64,000 bases of DNA. Origin: Actinomycetes bacterium. GTDB taxonomy: Bacteria; Actinomycetota; Acidimicrobiia; Spongiisociales; JAHEDJ01. Each line of letters starts with the position of its first letter. The first letter of the stretch is position 1. Under the pieces are notes generated by a model that ran no database searches, was not told the DNA's origin, and was given only the letters and a program-made list of their open reading frames with translations. A program made the position numbers and the translations under genes. The DNA is taken from contig JAHEDK010000007.1 in NCBI GenBank assembly GCA_024641245.1, positions 1 to 64,000 of the forward strand, in the 5' to 3' direction. Of the stretch, positions 49,414 through 61,624 are shown in pieces.

Positions 49414-50571
49414 GTGGCACAAGCGGAAACGAACCGCCGTTCGAGGCCCAAGTTCGTCGCGTACCTGGTCCCACTTGGTGCCGTAGTTCTTGCGCTCGCC
49501 ATTGGTGCCATCATGCTCAGTTTGCTGGGCGCCAATCCGGTCGAGGGTTTCCGGGCGATGCTCGACGGTGCCTTCGGAAGTGGCGACGCTCTGATCGAAA
49601 CGGCACTGAAAGCCACACCCCTTCTGTTCGTCGGCGTCGGCATCACGATCGCCTTCCGTGCCAACGTCATCAATATCGGTGGTGAAGGCCAGATGGTCGC
49701 CGGCGCTTTGCTGGCCACCGCGCTGGCGCTTGCCCTCCCCGACCTGCCGGCCGTCGTCATGCTTCCGACTGTGTTGCTGGCCGGCATCGTTGGCGGGGCT
49801 GCCTGGGGGGCAGTGCCCGGCGCGCTCAAGGCCTACTACAACGTGAATGAGATCCTCAGCACGATCATGCTGAACGTCGTCGCCGTGCAACTCATGAACT
49901 TCCTTCTGCGCGGGCCGATGATCGATCCGGGAGAACTCGAACGAGGCACGCGGATCCCACAGACCGCCCGCCTGCAAGAGGGCGCCGATCTACCGCTTCT
50001 CTTCGGGAACGGTCGCCTGCACATCGGGCCGCTCATCGCGGTTCTGGCGGCCGTCGCCGCCTACATCCTGCTGTGGAGAACGCCCCTCGGTTTCCGGGTG
50101 AGGGCCGTCGGGCTGAGCCCCGACGCGGCCAGGTACGCAGGCATTCCGGTCAAGAGAACGATCGTCCTGGCCATGACCATGAGCGGTGCGATGTCCGGCC
50201 TGGCCGGGGCGGTGCTGGTGTTCGGAAGTGAGAGCCATCGGATGGTCACGGACGGCTCGACCGTGGGTTTCACAGGATCCGCCGGATTCAACGGCATCGT
50301 GGCCGCGCTGTTCGGCGGACTGCATCCCATCTGGACGATCCCGGCTTCGTTCATGTTCGGTGGCCTCCTCGTCGGTGGGATTGCCCTCCAGCGGGCGGTG
50401 CAGGTTCCCTCAGCCCTGATCATGGCTCTCAACGGTCTCGTCGTCGTTTTCGTTGTGGCCAGCGATCGCTGGAAGAAGCGTCTCCAGGAGCAACCCGCCC
50501 GCGTTGACGACACGGCCACCGATGGTCCCGTCCTGGAAGCGGTGGTGGATGACGGCGGGGGCGGGCCATGA
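49414..50571 (+). CDS. nucleoside/purine-type ABC permease (YufP/NupP-like)
   Basis: 385 residues from GTG 49414, behind GAGAGGGAG; the track starts 14 codons earlier without a ribosome site. About eight to ten hydrophobic helices. Motifs of the branched-chain/BMP permease family are INIGGEGQMVAGALLATALAL, NVNEILSTIMLNVVAVQLMN and GFRVRAVGLSPDAARYAGI. The gene overlaps the next permease by 4 bp. The operon order permease-permease-binding protein-ATPase differs from the common order with the binding protein first. The neighbouring xanthine dehydrogenase suggests a purine base or nucleoside as cargo. Confidence 0.88.
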   Translation: MAQAETNRRSRPKFVAYLVPLGAVVLALAIGAIMLSLLGANPVEGFRAMLDGAFGSGDALIETALKATPLLFVGVGITIAFRANVINIGGEGQMVAGALLATALALALPDLPAVVMLPTVLLAGIVGGAAWGAVPGALKAYYNVNEILSTIMLNVVAVQLMNFLLRGPMIDPGELERGTRIPQTARLQEGADLPLLFGNGRLHIGPLIAVLAAVAAYILLWRTPLGFRVRAVGLSPDAARYAGIPVKRTIVLAMTMSGAMSGLAGAVLVFGSESHRMVTDGSTVGFTGSAGFNGIVAALFGGLHPIWTIPASFMFGGLLVGGIALQRAVQVPSALIMALNGLVVVFVVASDRWKKRLQEQPARVDDTATDGPVLEAVVDDGGGGP

Positions 50572-51500
50572 GTGAGTTCTTTACGCAGGCCGTTCTGATC
50601 GCGGCGGTCGCCTCGGGAATCCGCCTGGCGGTGCCTCTCCTGCTCGCCTCGCTCGGCGAGACCTACGGGCAGCGCAGCGGTGTCCTCAACCTGGGCGTGG
50701 ACGGCATCATGCTGCTCGGTGCGTTCGGCGGCTACTACACCGTTCTCAAGACGGACAACGTGTGGCTCGGACTGGCGATGGGCATAGGGGTCGGCGTCAT
50801 CCTGGGATTGGTGTCGGCCGTGATCTCGGTGACTCTCAAGGCCGAACAGGGCATCAGTGGGATCGGGATCTACCTCTTCGGACTGGGCATGAGCGATCTT
50901 CTCTTTCAGAAGCTGGTCGGGACGCCGTTGCCGGTCGGCAGCTTCCCCAAGCTGGATATCCCCGGATTGAGCGACATTCCAATCCTCGGTGAGATGTTGT
51001 TCAGACACAGCATCATCGTCTACGTCGCCTTCGGACTCGTCCCGATCAGCATGTACATCATCAACCGAACCACCTTCGGGATGAACATACGAGCCGTTGG
51101 AGAGAACCCGGAGGCAGCGGACAGCCTTGGAGTAAGTGTGGTCCGCATTCGATATCTCACCGTCACCATCGGGGGAATGATGGCCGGAATCGCAGGTGCA
51201 GCTCTGGCAATCGACCTCGGGATCTTCCAGCAGAACCTCACGAACGCCCAGGGGTTCATTGCCATCGCTCTCGTCTACTTCGGCGCCTGGCGCCCGGCCG
51301 GGGTGATGGCGGGTTCGTTGTTGTACGGGTTCGTCAACTCCGTCGTCCTTCAGTTCAAGACCCTGGGCATTATTCCGCGAAGTTGGTCGGACATCGCGGC
51401 GATGGCACCTGCAATCATTACGATCCTGGCGCTCGTGCTGGTCGCCCGGAGGTTCCGGCAACCGGCGGCGCTCACCAAACCATTCACAAGAGGAACATGA
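50568..51500 (+). CDS. nucleoside/purine-type ABC permease (YufQ/NupQ-like)
   Basis: 310 residues. Second permease of the BMP-type importer. Family features are the N-terminal SGIRLAVPLLLASLGETYGQRSGVLNLGVDGIMLLG, ISVTLKAEQGISGIGIYLFG and GMNIRAVGENPEAADSLG. The helix count is similar to its partner. The ATG overlaps the preceding stop as ATGA. The binding protein gene begins 40 bp later with its own strong ribosome site (GAGGAGG). Confidence 0.9.
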   Translation: MSEFFTQAVLIAAVASGIRLAVPLLLASLGETYGQRSGVLNLGVDGIMLLGAFGGYYTVLKTDNVWLGLAMGIGVGVILGLVSAVISVTLKAEQGISGIGIYLFGLGMSDLLFQKLVGTPLPVGSFPKLDIPGLSDIPILGEMLFRHSIIVYVAFGLVPISMYIINRTTFGMNIRAVGENPEAADSLGVSVVRIRYLTVTIGGMMAGIAGAALAIDLGIFQQNLTNAQGFIAIALVYFGAWRPAGVMAGSLLYGFVNSVVLQFKTLGIIPRSWSDIAAMAPAIITILALVLVARRFRQPAALTKPFTRGT

Positions 51501-51539
51501 AATCGACGAGCGGTCAACGCTCGTCCTAGAGGAGGAAAC

Positions 51540-52637
51540 ATGAAGAAACGACACGTCACCTGGCTGGCGCTGGTGCTTGCGCTGATGATGGTGCTGGTCG
51601 CCTGCGGAGACAGCACCGACGGCACGACTGCCGGCACAGACGCACCGGACGAGACAACGGCGCCCGATGAGACGACCGCACCCGATGAGACCACGGCACC
51701 GGACGACACCGCGCCTTCGACCGACACCACCGCGGCATCGGCCGAGCCGTTCCGGATTGCCATCGTGGCTCCGTCGGCCTCGAATGATCTTGCGTTCACG
51801 CAGTCGATCGTCGATGCCGTCAACGTGATCAAGTCGGAGATGGGGAACGTAGAAGTCGCGGTTACCGACGGCACCTTCATCGTTGAAGATGCCGCGGCGG
51901 CGATCCGCGGATACGCCTCAGAAGGATACGACCTGGTCATCGCCCACGGTTCGCAGTACGGCGGTTCCCTTCAGGAGATCGCACCGGACTTCCCGGATGT
52001 CTCGTTTGCATGGGGCACGGCTGCCGACACGTTCGGTCTCGACAACGTGTACTCCTACGAGGCCGCCTCCGATGAGGGCGGGTACGTGATGGGCGTGATG
52101 GCTGCTGCTCTCAGCGAGACCGGCACCATCGGTATCGTCGGACCCATCGAAGTTGGCGACGCCAAGCTGTACGTCGACGGGTTTGAGGCCGGAGCGAAAG
52201 CACAAGACCCCGGTGCCAATGTGAACATCAACTACACCGGTTCGTTCAGCGACGTCGCCCTCGCTTCTGAGGCTGCCCAAGCCCACGCCGCGGCCGGAGC
52301 AGATGTGATGTCCGGCACAGCTCAGATGGTGGTTGGCGCGGTCGGTGTCGCCGACGAAGTCGGTGCGCTGTGGTTCGGAACCCAGGCCAATCAGACGAGC
52401 CTGGCTCCGAGCATCGTCGTCGCTTCCCAGGTCTATCACTGGGAGGTCATACTCCGCGAGATCATCGCCAATCTCAACAGCGGCACGATGGGTGGCGAGA
52501 TCTACACGATCAACCTGGCCAACGGCGGTGAGGTCATCGAGTTCAATCCGGGCTACTCGCTGCCCGACGAGGTTCGCCAACTCGCCGATGCGGCGATCGC
52601 CGGAATCATCGACGGATCGGTCTCGACCGGGCAGTAG
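51540..52637 (+). CDS. BMP-family (PnrA-like) substrate-binding lipoprotein
   Basis: 365 residues, with a lipoprotein signal and lipobox (ALMMVLVACGDS). A linker of repeated Asp-Glu-Thr-Thr-Ala-Pro units (about residues 28-60) spaces the domain from the membrane. The binding domain matches the BMP/Med family: FRIAIVAPSASNDLAFTQS at the start, YDLVIAHGSQYGGSLQEIA, SYEAASDEGGYVMGVMAAAL and VDGFEAGAKAQDPGANVNINY. Characterised members bind purine nucleosides or related purines. Strong ribosome site GAGGAGG before the ATG. A hairpin separates it from the ATPase gene, which could leave more binding protein than ATPase. Confidence 0.9.
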   Translation: MKKRHVTWLALVLALMMVLVACGDSTDGTTAGTDAPDETTAPDETTAPDETTAPDDTAPSTDTTAASAEPFRIAIVAPSASNDLAFTQSIVDAVNVIKSEMGNVEVAVTDGTFIVEDAAAAIRGYASEGYDLVIAHGSQYGGSLQEIAPDFPDVSFAWGTAADTFGLDNVYSYEAASDEGGYVMGVMAAALSETGTIGIVGPIEVGDAKLYVDGFEAGAKAQDPGANVNINYTGSFSDVALASEAAQAHAAAGADVMSGTAQMVVGAVGVADEVGALWFGTQANQTSLAPSIVVASQVYHWEVILREIIANLNSGTMGGEIYTINLANGGEVIEFNPGYSLPDEVRQLADAAIAGIIDGSVSTGQ

Positions 52638-52668
52638 GGGACGCAATCATGACGAGGAGCAGCGTCGT

Positions 52669-52703
52669 CGTAGGAGGTAGTTGGTACTCGGTACCTTGTA
52701 CCG
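52669..52703. repeat. low-complexity spacer of GGTAC words
   Basis: TAGTTGGTACTCGGTACCTT, followed by GTACC, repeats GGTAC in both orientations. On the minus strand it reads as ACC/TAC/AAC words, like the spacers near 18.05 and 62.83 kb. It lies between the binding protein and the ATPase gene. Confidence 0.35.
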
Positions 52704-52726
52704 CGGCCTCATCCGACGCACGCGCC

Positions 52727-52754
52727 TGGGGCGAGCGAGGGTTTGCTCGCCCCA
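52727..52754 (+). terminator. 10-bp perfect hairpin between binding protein and ATPase genes
   Basis: TGGGGCGAGC, an 8-base loop, then GCTCGCCCCA. The element follows the binding protein gene by 89 bp and ends 30 bp before the ATPase start. It could be a partial terminator, or could protect the upstream mRNA end. No U-tract follows. Confidence 0.5.
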
Positions 52755-52784
52755 AGGCTCCTCTCTCTTGTATCGGGGTGCGCT

Positions 52785-54302
52785 GTGGCTGAAGTGCCTA
52801 TGCTCGAGATGCGTGGCATCACCAAGCGATTTCCCGGTGTGCTCGCCAACCACCGGGTCGACTTCACGGTCAACGCGGGTGAGGTGCACACGCTGCTCGG
52901 AGAGAACGGTGCAGGCAAGAGCACGCTGATGAAGATCCTCTACGGCCTCTACCAGGCCGACGAGGGTGAGATCTTTCTGAGTGGTGAACGTGTTGAGATT
53001 CACAGTCCGACCGACGCCATCGCTCACAACATCGGCATGATCCACCAGCACTTCATGCTGGTGGAGACGTTGACAGTCGCCGAGAACGTTGCGCTCGGAC
53101 TGCCGTCGAATCGTGGCTTGCGTACGGATCTCGATGCGGTGTCGGAGCGCATCGAAGAGCTGGCCGGCCGCTATGGGCTCGCCATCGACCCGGGCGCGGT
53201 CGTTTGGCAACTGGCGGTGGGGCAGCGGCAGCGGGTCGAGATCATCAAGGCGCTCTACCGGGATGCCCAACTCCTGATCCTCGATGAACCGACCGCGGTT
53301 CTGACACCACAGGAGGTGGATCAACTCTTCGTCACTCTGCGGCAGATGACCGACGACGGTCGCGGTTTGATCTTCATCTCCCACAAATTGCACGAAGTGC
53401 TGGCACTGAGCGACCGCATCACGGTGCTCCGCCAGGGGACTATCACCGGTCAGGTTCCGGTCGAGGGAGCAACGCGTGAGAGCCTCGCCCTGATGATGGT
53501 TGGCCGGCAGGTGAAGCTGGCCCCCGACAAACCGCCCGTCGAGATCGGCGAAGTCGCCCTCGAGATCCGTGGGTTGTCGGTAATGGGTGACCGCGGCGAC
53601 AAGGCGGTGCGCGGCCTGAATCTCGAGGTTCACGCCGGCGAGATCCTCGGCATTGCCGGTGTATCCGGAAACGGGCAGCGTGAGATGGCGCAGGCCATCG
53701 CCGGGCTCCGTCAAGCGACCGCCGGTTCCATCCGGATCGGCGGTGTGGAGACGACGAACCATACTCCCGCCGACGTTCGCAAGAACGGACTCGCCTATGT
53801 CACCGAAGGCCGCCTCCGGGATGGGGCGATCGCCGACTTCTCGGTGTCGGAGAACATCCTGTTGATCGACCATACCGACAAGCGCTATCTCAAGCGCGGT
53901 CTGCTCGATTTCAAGGCGATCAAGGAACACTCCCTGCGCCTGGTTGATGAATACGCCGTCAAAACGCCGACGATCGATACGCCGGCCAAGAACCTTTCCG
54001 GCGGGAACATCCAGAAGATGATCCTGGCCAGGGAGATGTCGGGAACTCCCACGGTTCTGGTGGCTTCCCAGCCGACCCGCGGGGTGGACATTGGGGCGGC
54101 GGAGTACATCCACAAACGCCTCGTTCAACAGCGGGCGGAGAACACTGCGATCATGATGATCTCCGAGGATCTCGACGAAGTGTTCGCTCTGTCCGATCGG
54201 ATTGCAGTGATCTATGAAGGCCAAATCATCGGCATCGTCGACCGGCAGACGGCCACGCGCGAACAGATCGGTTTGATGATGGCGGGCGTCCGGCCGGAGT
54301 AG
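52785..54302 (+). CDS. nucleoside/purine-type ABC ATPase with two nucleotide-binding domains (YufO/NupO-like)
   Basis: 505 residues from GTG 52785, just after CGGGGTG; ATG 52800 is an alternative. Domain one has Walker [17 protein letters not shown], signature [13 protein letters not shown] and Walker [16 protein letters not shown]. Domain two has the naturally altered Walker [14 protein letters not shown], signature [14 protein letters not shown] and [15 protein letters not shown] in place of Walker B. Both patterns are normal for the RbsA/YufO class. The preceding binding protein and permeases complete the importer. It is the last gene of the operon, and two gene remnants follow. Confidence 0.9.
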   Translation: MAEVPMLEMRGITKRFPGVLANHRVDFTVNAGEVHTLLGENGAGKSTLMKILYGLYQADEGEIFLSGERVEIHSPTDAIAHNIGMIHQHFMLVETLTVAENVALGLPSNRGLRTDLDAVSERIEELAGRYGLAIDPGAVVWQLAVGQRQRVEIIKALYRDAQLLILDEPTAVLTPQEVDQLFVTLRQMTDDGRGLIFISHKLHEVLALSDRITVLRQGTITGQVPVEGATRESLALMMVGRQVKLAPDKPPVEIGEVALEIRGLSVMGDRGDKAVRGLNLEVHAGEILGIAGVSGNGQREMAQAIAGLRQATAGSIRIGGVETTNHTPADVRKNGLAYVTEGRLRDGAIADFSVSENILLIDHTDKRYLKRGLLDFKAIKEHSLRLVDEYAVKTPTIDTPAKNLSGGNIQKMILAREMSGTPTVLVASQPTRGVDIGAAEYIHKRLVQQRAENTAIMMISEDLDEVFALSDRIAVIYEGQIIGIVDRQTATREQIGLMMAGVRPE

Positions 54303-54338
54303 GCCGTCGGCTCCCCGTCCGGCAGGGCGGTGTGCGGG

Positions 54339-54540
54339 CTACTCGAGGTAATGCACTCTCACGCTCTTTCGAGCGACAAGCCAGACGGCGACCAGATGCA
54401 TGCCGCTTGCGGCGAAGAACATCGATGCCCCAAACGTCTCGATCATGAAGAACTCGGGCCAGGGCGCGCTTCGATGGACCAGGAAAGCCGATAGCGCGTC
54501 CCAGATACCACCGACGTTCCACACGCCGTGCAGGGGTTCT
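54339..54540 (-). pseudogene. 5'-truncated membrane protein remnant, minus strand
   Basis: The minus-strand frame reads HRPEPLHGVWNVGGIWDA, then FFMIETFGASMFFAASGMHL and VAVWLVARKSVRV before a stop. It has hydrophobic helices and coding-like codon use. There is no start codon with a ribosome site. It ends abruptly where the plus-strand remnant begins, so I read it as the C-terminal part of a gene whose 5' part was deleted. The track's 61-residue ORF is the same frame. The family was not recognised. Confidence 0.35.
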
Positions 54541-54700
54541 GGACGATGGGTCGCTCGACGACGCGCTCGTGGTTTCCGTGCTGACGGTTGGCGGCGCCCT
54601 GTTGAGCGCGACGAGTGCCGACGCTCAACTGGCGGATCCGATCGAAGCAGTCTGTCTCGACAGGATCGAACGCGTGATCAATGGGAGGGGCGCGGCCTGA
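54536..54700 (+). pseudogene. 5'-truncated gene remnant or small secreted peptide gene, plus strand
   Basis: A plus-strand frame absent from the ORF track reads VLDDGSLDDALVVSVLTVGG, then ALLSATSADAQLADPIEAVC and LDRIERVINGRGAA before TGA. It could be the C-terminal end of a broken gene. If a GTG within it is used, it could be a tiny protein with a signal peptide ending in ADA. No ribosome site decides between these. Confidence 0.3.
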
Positions 54701-54783
54701 CTCTGGCACTTCACTCGAAGGAACTTCCACCGGGTTTATCACGTCCAAGAGCAGAGCAATTGGACCACTACCCAGGAGGATCG

Positions 54784-55722
54784 ATGAAGCGGTTCGCATA
54801 CATCGTGTCGGTCGTCGCCGCGTTCAGCTTCTTCGTGGCAGGGTGTGGAGATGGAGTGGATCCGCTCTTGCCTCCGGAGACGGTCGGCAACGTCGGCTCC
54901 TCGTCCAATCTCGGAGGCGACGGACTTCCGGTGCAGCAACCGGGGGAGAGCTACGGCCACACATCCGAGTCGCTGGTGGGGACGCTGACTCAGCAGGCGA
55001 ACGGATGCTGGACTGCCGACCTCGGTGATCTTCCTCGGCTGGTGATATTCCCGATCGGATATTCCAAACCGGCGGGCAACGGGCGTGTTATGGAAGCACC
55101 GGACGGAACCACGATTCGAAGCGGCATGGCCTTCGACGGGCAAGGTGGCATCGTCCCGGCACGAAGCTTTCCCGGAGTGCCGGACGGCTATTGGGGCAAC
55201 TACCTCACGTTTTGCGAGCCCGAGTTACAGGAGTTCCTGGTTCTCGACTCGATCAGTCCTGCCTTCCGTCCGGATGGTCTGTCCGATGATGAACTGGTGG
55301 CGATGCTCGATGAAGCCGAATTGTCGGTCTCATGGGGATGCGGCCTTGGCTTCACTATTTCGAGCGAGGACCAGCGGGTTGCGCTCCTCGTGGCGCCCAT
55401 CGATAGCGGCACCGCGATCGCAACGCCCGTCTCGTTCCCGGATGATCAGTGGTACGGCACGGTAATGATCGGGAAGAACCTCATGGTCAACCACTGCAAT
55501 GACGCCATCGAGGGATGGAAACCCGTGCCAATCGTTGCTGCGCAGTGGCCGCTGGTCGCAGGCACGCTCGATTTCAAACCCCCGGTCGTCGAGGGGTGGT
55601 GCTCGGGTGTTGAGCCGGTGCCGGCCGGCTTTTCCGGTATCGAGATCGAGACACCCCTGGGTGTTCTCGACCTGGGCGATCTCGACCTGGTGAACGACGC
55701 CTACGGCTGCTTCGCCGGCTGA
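54784..55722 (+). CDS. lipoprotein of unknown function
   Basis: 312 residues from ATG 54784, directly behind AGGAGG; the track's 440-residue version starts in the remnants upstream. The signal peptide and lipobox are MKRFAYIVSVVAAFSFFVAGC. The mature part has no family I recognise. Two similar-looking segments end in short Cys-containing motifs (LTFCEPELQEF, VNHCNDAIEG, GWCSGVEPV and DAYGCFAG), so disulfides outside the membrane are likely. It stands alone between degraded DNA on both sides. Its role is unknown. Confidence 0.7.
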   Translation: MKRFAYIVSVVAAFSFFVAGCGDGVDPLLPPETVGNVGSSSNLGGDGLPVQQPGESYGHTSESLVGTLTQQANGCWTADLGDLPRLVIFPIGYSKPAGNGRVMEAPDGTTIRSGMAFDGQGGIVPARSFPGVPDGYWGNYLTFCEPELQEFLVLDSISPAFRPDGLSDDELVAMLDEAELSVSWGCGLGFTISSEDQRVALLVAPIDSGTAIATPVSFPDDQWYGTVMIGKNLMVNHCNDAIEGWKPVPIVAAQWPLVAGTLDFKPPVVEGWCSGVEPVPAGFSGIEIETPLGVLDLGDLDLVNDAYGCFAG

Positions 55723-55761
55723 GCTCTGTCGAGACTCATGGGTTGCCGTGTAGCCCGACGG

Positions 55762-55908
55762 TCAGAGTTCTTCCAGATCGAGTCCCGCCCGATGCGCAGC
55801 GACGCGTTCTACGCGCTCGGGGTAGTACGGATCGAAGCGGTAGCCTTCCCACCATCCGTCTCGTTCGGGCACGAACCGCCGGCTTGCCCGCCTTCCTCCG
55901 ACTCCGCT
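55762..55908 (-). pseudogene. C-terminal gene remnant, minus strand
   Basis: The 345-bp gap between the lipoprotein and PPIase genes holds a minus-strand frame reading RFVPERDGWWEGYRFDPYYP, then ERVERVAAHRAGLDLEEL and a stop. The aromatic-rich sequence and its codon use look like real protein. An in-frame stop lies 48 codons upstream and no start is convincing. It is probably the tail of a deleted gene. The rest of the gap has no gene that I can support. Confidence 0.35.
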
Positions 55909-56942
55909 TCACTCCGGCGCAGGTACCTTCCCTCCGGGGGGTCCGACGCAGCCAAAGCGACCTCGCAACTCAAAGCGTCGTACGAAACGCCTGGATACCG
56001 GGCGAATGCCGCCTTCGCTCGCAACGCGCCTACCATCGTCCGGACAGTTTTTTCATGAGGTGAAATCTTGAAACGCATTCTCTTGTTGGTCGTTGCGCTC
56101 GCCCTCGTCGCGTCCGCCTGTTCCGGTGGCTCGGTGGTCGCCACCGTCAACGGGATTGAAATTCAGAGCGGGGACGTCGAGGCGTTGATTGCAGGCGATC
56201 TCGCAACGGTGCCGCAGGATCTCTTTGCCCAGTTGATTTACACGCTCATCGTGCACGAGGTGGTCTCCAAGGCGGCTGAAGACGAGTTCGGGATCACCAT
56301 CGATCAGGCCCAACTGGACGAGCAGATCGACGCGCTCACGGCCCAGATCGAATTGAGCGGTGGGACGCTCGAAGAAGCGGCCGCCCAGCAAGGGCTGAGT
56401 CTCGACGCAGTGCCACTCATCATTCAAGAGGATCTAACCGAACAGGCCATCGGGGATGTCCTGGCTGCATCCGAGCCGGATCCGTCCGAGGACGAGGTCC
56501 TGGCGGCCTACAACTCGGCGCTCCAGTCTCTGACTGAGGTGTGCGCCAGCCACATCCTGGTGGCGACTGAGGAAGAAGCCCAGGGTGCGCTGGATCGAAT
56601 CGCCGCCGGTGAGGCATTTGAGGCTGTTGCCACGGAGCTCAGCACGGACACGGTCAGCGCCGAAGCAGGAGGTGATCTCGGCTGCGCATCAGCTTCGACC
56701 TACGTGCCGGAGTTCGCCATCGCATCAATCGAGGCGGAACTCGGTGTTCCCACCGCTCCTGTGCAATCGCAATTCGGCTATCACGTAATCCTGGTGCGCG
56801 AGCGGACCGAAACGGCACTCGAAGAAGTGCGGGCCGACATCGTGGCCAGTCTTCGAGAAGGATCACGGAACACGTTGCTTTCAGACTGGATGCTGGTTGT
56901 GATCGGCGGCGCCGACGTCACCGTGGAAGAGGAGTACGGGAC

Positions 56943-60144
<3,202 letters not shown>

Positions 60145-60168
60145 CCGATCGTCGCCGAGGTCGATGAA

Positions 60169-60693
60169 GTGATCGACGATCAGGCCGCAGCTTCGGTCCA
60201 ACTCGACAGGCCGCTGCGCGCAGCCGGTGAGGTAGTAGCGCGGTGTCAACTGGCCATGCCCGTCGTTGTGAAGGTACCGCCGATTCTCGACGATGGGACC
60301 CCATTTCCGACGCTGTACTGGCTCACCTGTCCGCTGGCGCGGCGCCGGATCGGGCGACTGGAGTCGATCGGAGGCGTCAAGCAGATGGAACGACTCCTCG
60401 AGTCGGATGAACGTCTCTCAACTGCAATCGATCAGCGTCACGCCGACTATGCAGCTGAACGCGACCGTCTGGTGCCTCCGGATGCTCCGCTCCGCCCGGA
60501 GGGGGGAGTGGCCGGGATCCGGCGCGGGGTGAAGTGTCTGCACGCTCACTACGCCGACCACGCCGCAGGCGGGGACAATCCGATCGGGGCTCTGGTTGCG
60601 CCGTGGGTCGAGCCGCTCGACTGCGCCATAGCCTGCGTGAGCGGGGAAGGCACCGACGTGGCGCGGAATCCGGCCTGGCGCGAGCCGAGGTAA
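60169..60693 (+). CDS. DUF501 family protein
   Basis: 174 residues from GTG 60169. The conserved core is YWLTCPLARRRIGRLESIGGVKQME, followed by RHADYAAERDRLVP and GIRRGVKCLHAHYADHAAGGDNPIG. The two Cys residues and the His-rich KCLHAHYADH suggest a metal site. The function is unknown, but the gene follows eno-ftsB in many actinobacteria, which supports the host assignment. In that order the next gene is usually an exopolyphosphatase (ppx); here a minus-strand gene follows instead. Confidence 0.9.
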   Translation: MIDDQAAASVQLDRPLRAAGEVVARCQLAMPVVVKVPPILDDGTPFPTLYWLTCPLARRRIGRLESIGGVKQMERLLESDERLSTAIDQRHADYAAERDRLVPPDAPLRPEGGVAGIRRGVKCLHAHYADHAAGGDNPIGALVAPWVEPLDCAIACVSGEGTDVARNPAWREPR

Positions 60694-60735
60694 GCGGCGC
60701 CGCCGCCGGCGATCGCCTTTGCAGCGCCTGAGCCG

Positions 60736-61434
60736 TCAGCCGGCTGCGCGAGACCCGGTCAGCATCGAATCCGGCAGATAGAGGTAGCACTGCATGATGC
60801 GGTCTCCGGCCGACCAGGCAGTCGAGTCGGGGACGAAGTAGCCGATCCAGAGGTCGGAGGTCTCATAAGCCTCGCCCGTGTACATGTCGAAGACGGGCAA
60901 GCAATGCTGCACGGCGGCGTCCTCGAATTCGCGGTCGGACGGATAGGAGAGGCTCGAAACGGTGGCGAGGTGGTACACCTCGAAGTCGTGTGCCTCGCTG
61001 CACGCCACACCGTGCACTTCCTCGAATACGTCCTCACCGGGATCTAGCAAGCAGTCACCGACGGCCAGTTCGTTGGCGGCAACATCGCCCGCCTCGACGA
61101 TGGCGCCTGTGTCATCCCGATCTGCCGACGATATGGCGTTCCAGGCGCTGATCCCGCCGAAGATCAGTAGTCCGAGGGCGATCCGGACGCTGATGCTCCC
61201 CAGCCAGAAACGCGACCGGCCCGGTTGCGTCGGGGTAGATGGTGGCGGTGGTGGCAGGGTTTCAACAGACTGCTGGTTTGCTGCTCCCGGGTCCGGTTGC
61301 GGCTCGGTCCAGGACGGCTGTACCCAGCCGATCGGAGCAGACGCCCCCTTGATCGCTCGACCGCAGCTCGGGCACTCATTCTGAATCTCGGGGTCGACGT
61401 CGACGCCGCACTTCGTGCAAGGTTGTGATGGCAT
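60736..61434 (-). CDS. zinc-ribbon membrane protein with septum-formation-like extracellular domain
   Basis: 232 residues. A cytoplasmic zinc ribbon opens the protein (CTKCGVDVDPEIQNECPSCG). A Pro-rich linker, one membrane helix (ISVRIALGLLIFGGISAWNAI) and an extracellular domain follow. The latter has VGDCLLDPGEDV, VHGVACSEAHDFEVYH and MQCYLYLPDS. Its paired cysteines match the septum_form family of actinobacteria. The role is unknown despite the family name. It stands alone between DUF501 and tRNA-Leu, where ppx would be expected. Confidence 0.75.
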   Translation of the reverse strand: MPSQPCTKCGVDVDPEIQNECPSCGRAIKGASAPIGWVQPSWTEPQPDPGAANQQSVETLPPPPPSTPTQPGRSRFWLGSISVRIALGLLIFGGISAWNAISSADRDDTGAIVEAGDVAANELAVGDCLLDPGEDVFEEVHGVACSEAHDFEVYHLATVSSLSYPSDREFEDAAVQHCLPVFDMYTGEAYETSDLWIGYFVPDSTAWSAGDRIMQCYLYLPDSMLTGSRAAG

Positions 61435-61540
61435 GGGTGTCTCTTCTCACTGTTCGCCTGGTTTTCTATCGGACCTATCTCCCGTCATCTTGACCCCCGG
61501 TGTAGATGAATTGGCGGCCGCCGCGGTAGCCTCCATGCAA

Positions 61541-61624
61541 GCCCGGGTGGCGAAACAGGCAGACGCGGGGGACTTAAAATCCCCTGCCCGTGAGGGCGTG
61601 TGGGTTCGAGTCCCACCCCGGGCA
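61541..61624 (+). tRNA. tRNA-Leu (anticodon TAA)
   Basis: An 84-base cloverleaf. The acceptor stem is GCCCGGG/CCCGGGC with discriminator A. The anticodon stem GGGGA/TCCCC closes a loop containing TAA. A long variable arm (TGCCCGTGAGGGCG) and a T arm (GTGGGTTCGAGTCCCAC) follow. The long variable arm and UAA anticodon identify leucine. CCA is not encoded. No integrase gene lies beside it. The overlapping 61415-61702 ORF is spurious. Confidence 0.96.

Noticed and set aside
50061-51554. 497-residue minus-strand ORF opposite the permease genes
   Set aside because: Very polar composition (His, Asp, Arg, Ser), antisense to two clear permeases. Similar shadows at 13058-14194, 23532-24431, 24509-25909, 32441-33421, 40698-41591 and 52647-54224 were also dropped.
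61541-61624. tRNA-Leu as an integration site for the catabolic region
   Set aside because: The tRNA lies beyond the conserved eno block, no integrase is near, and no second copy of its 3' end was seen in the window.
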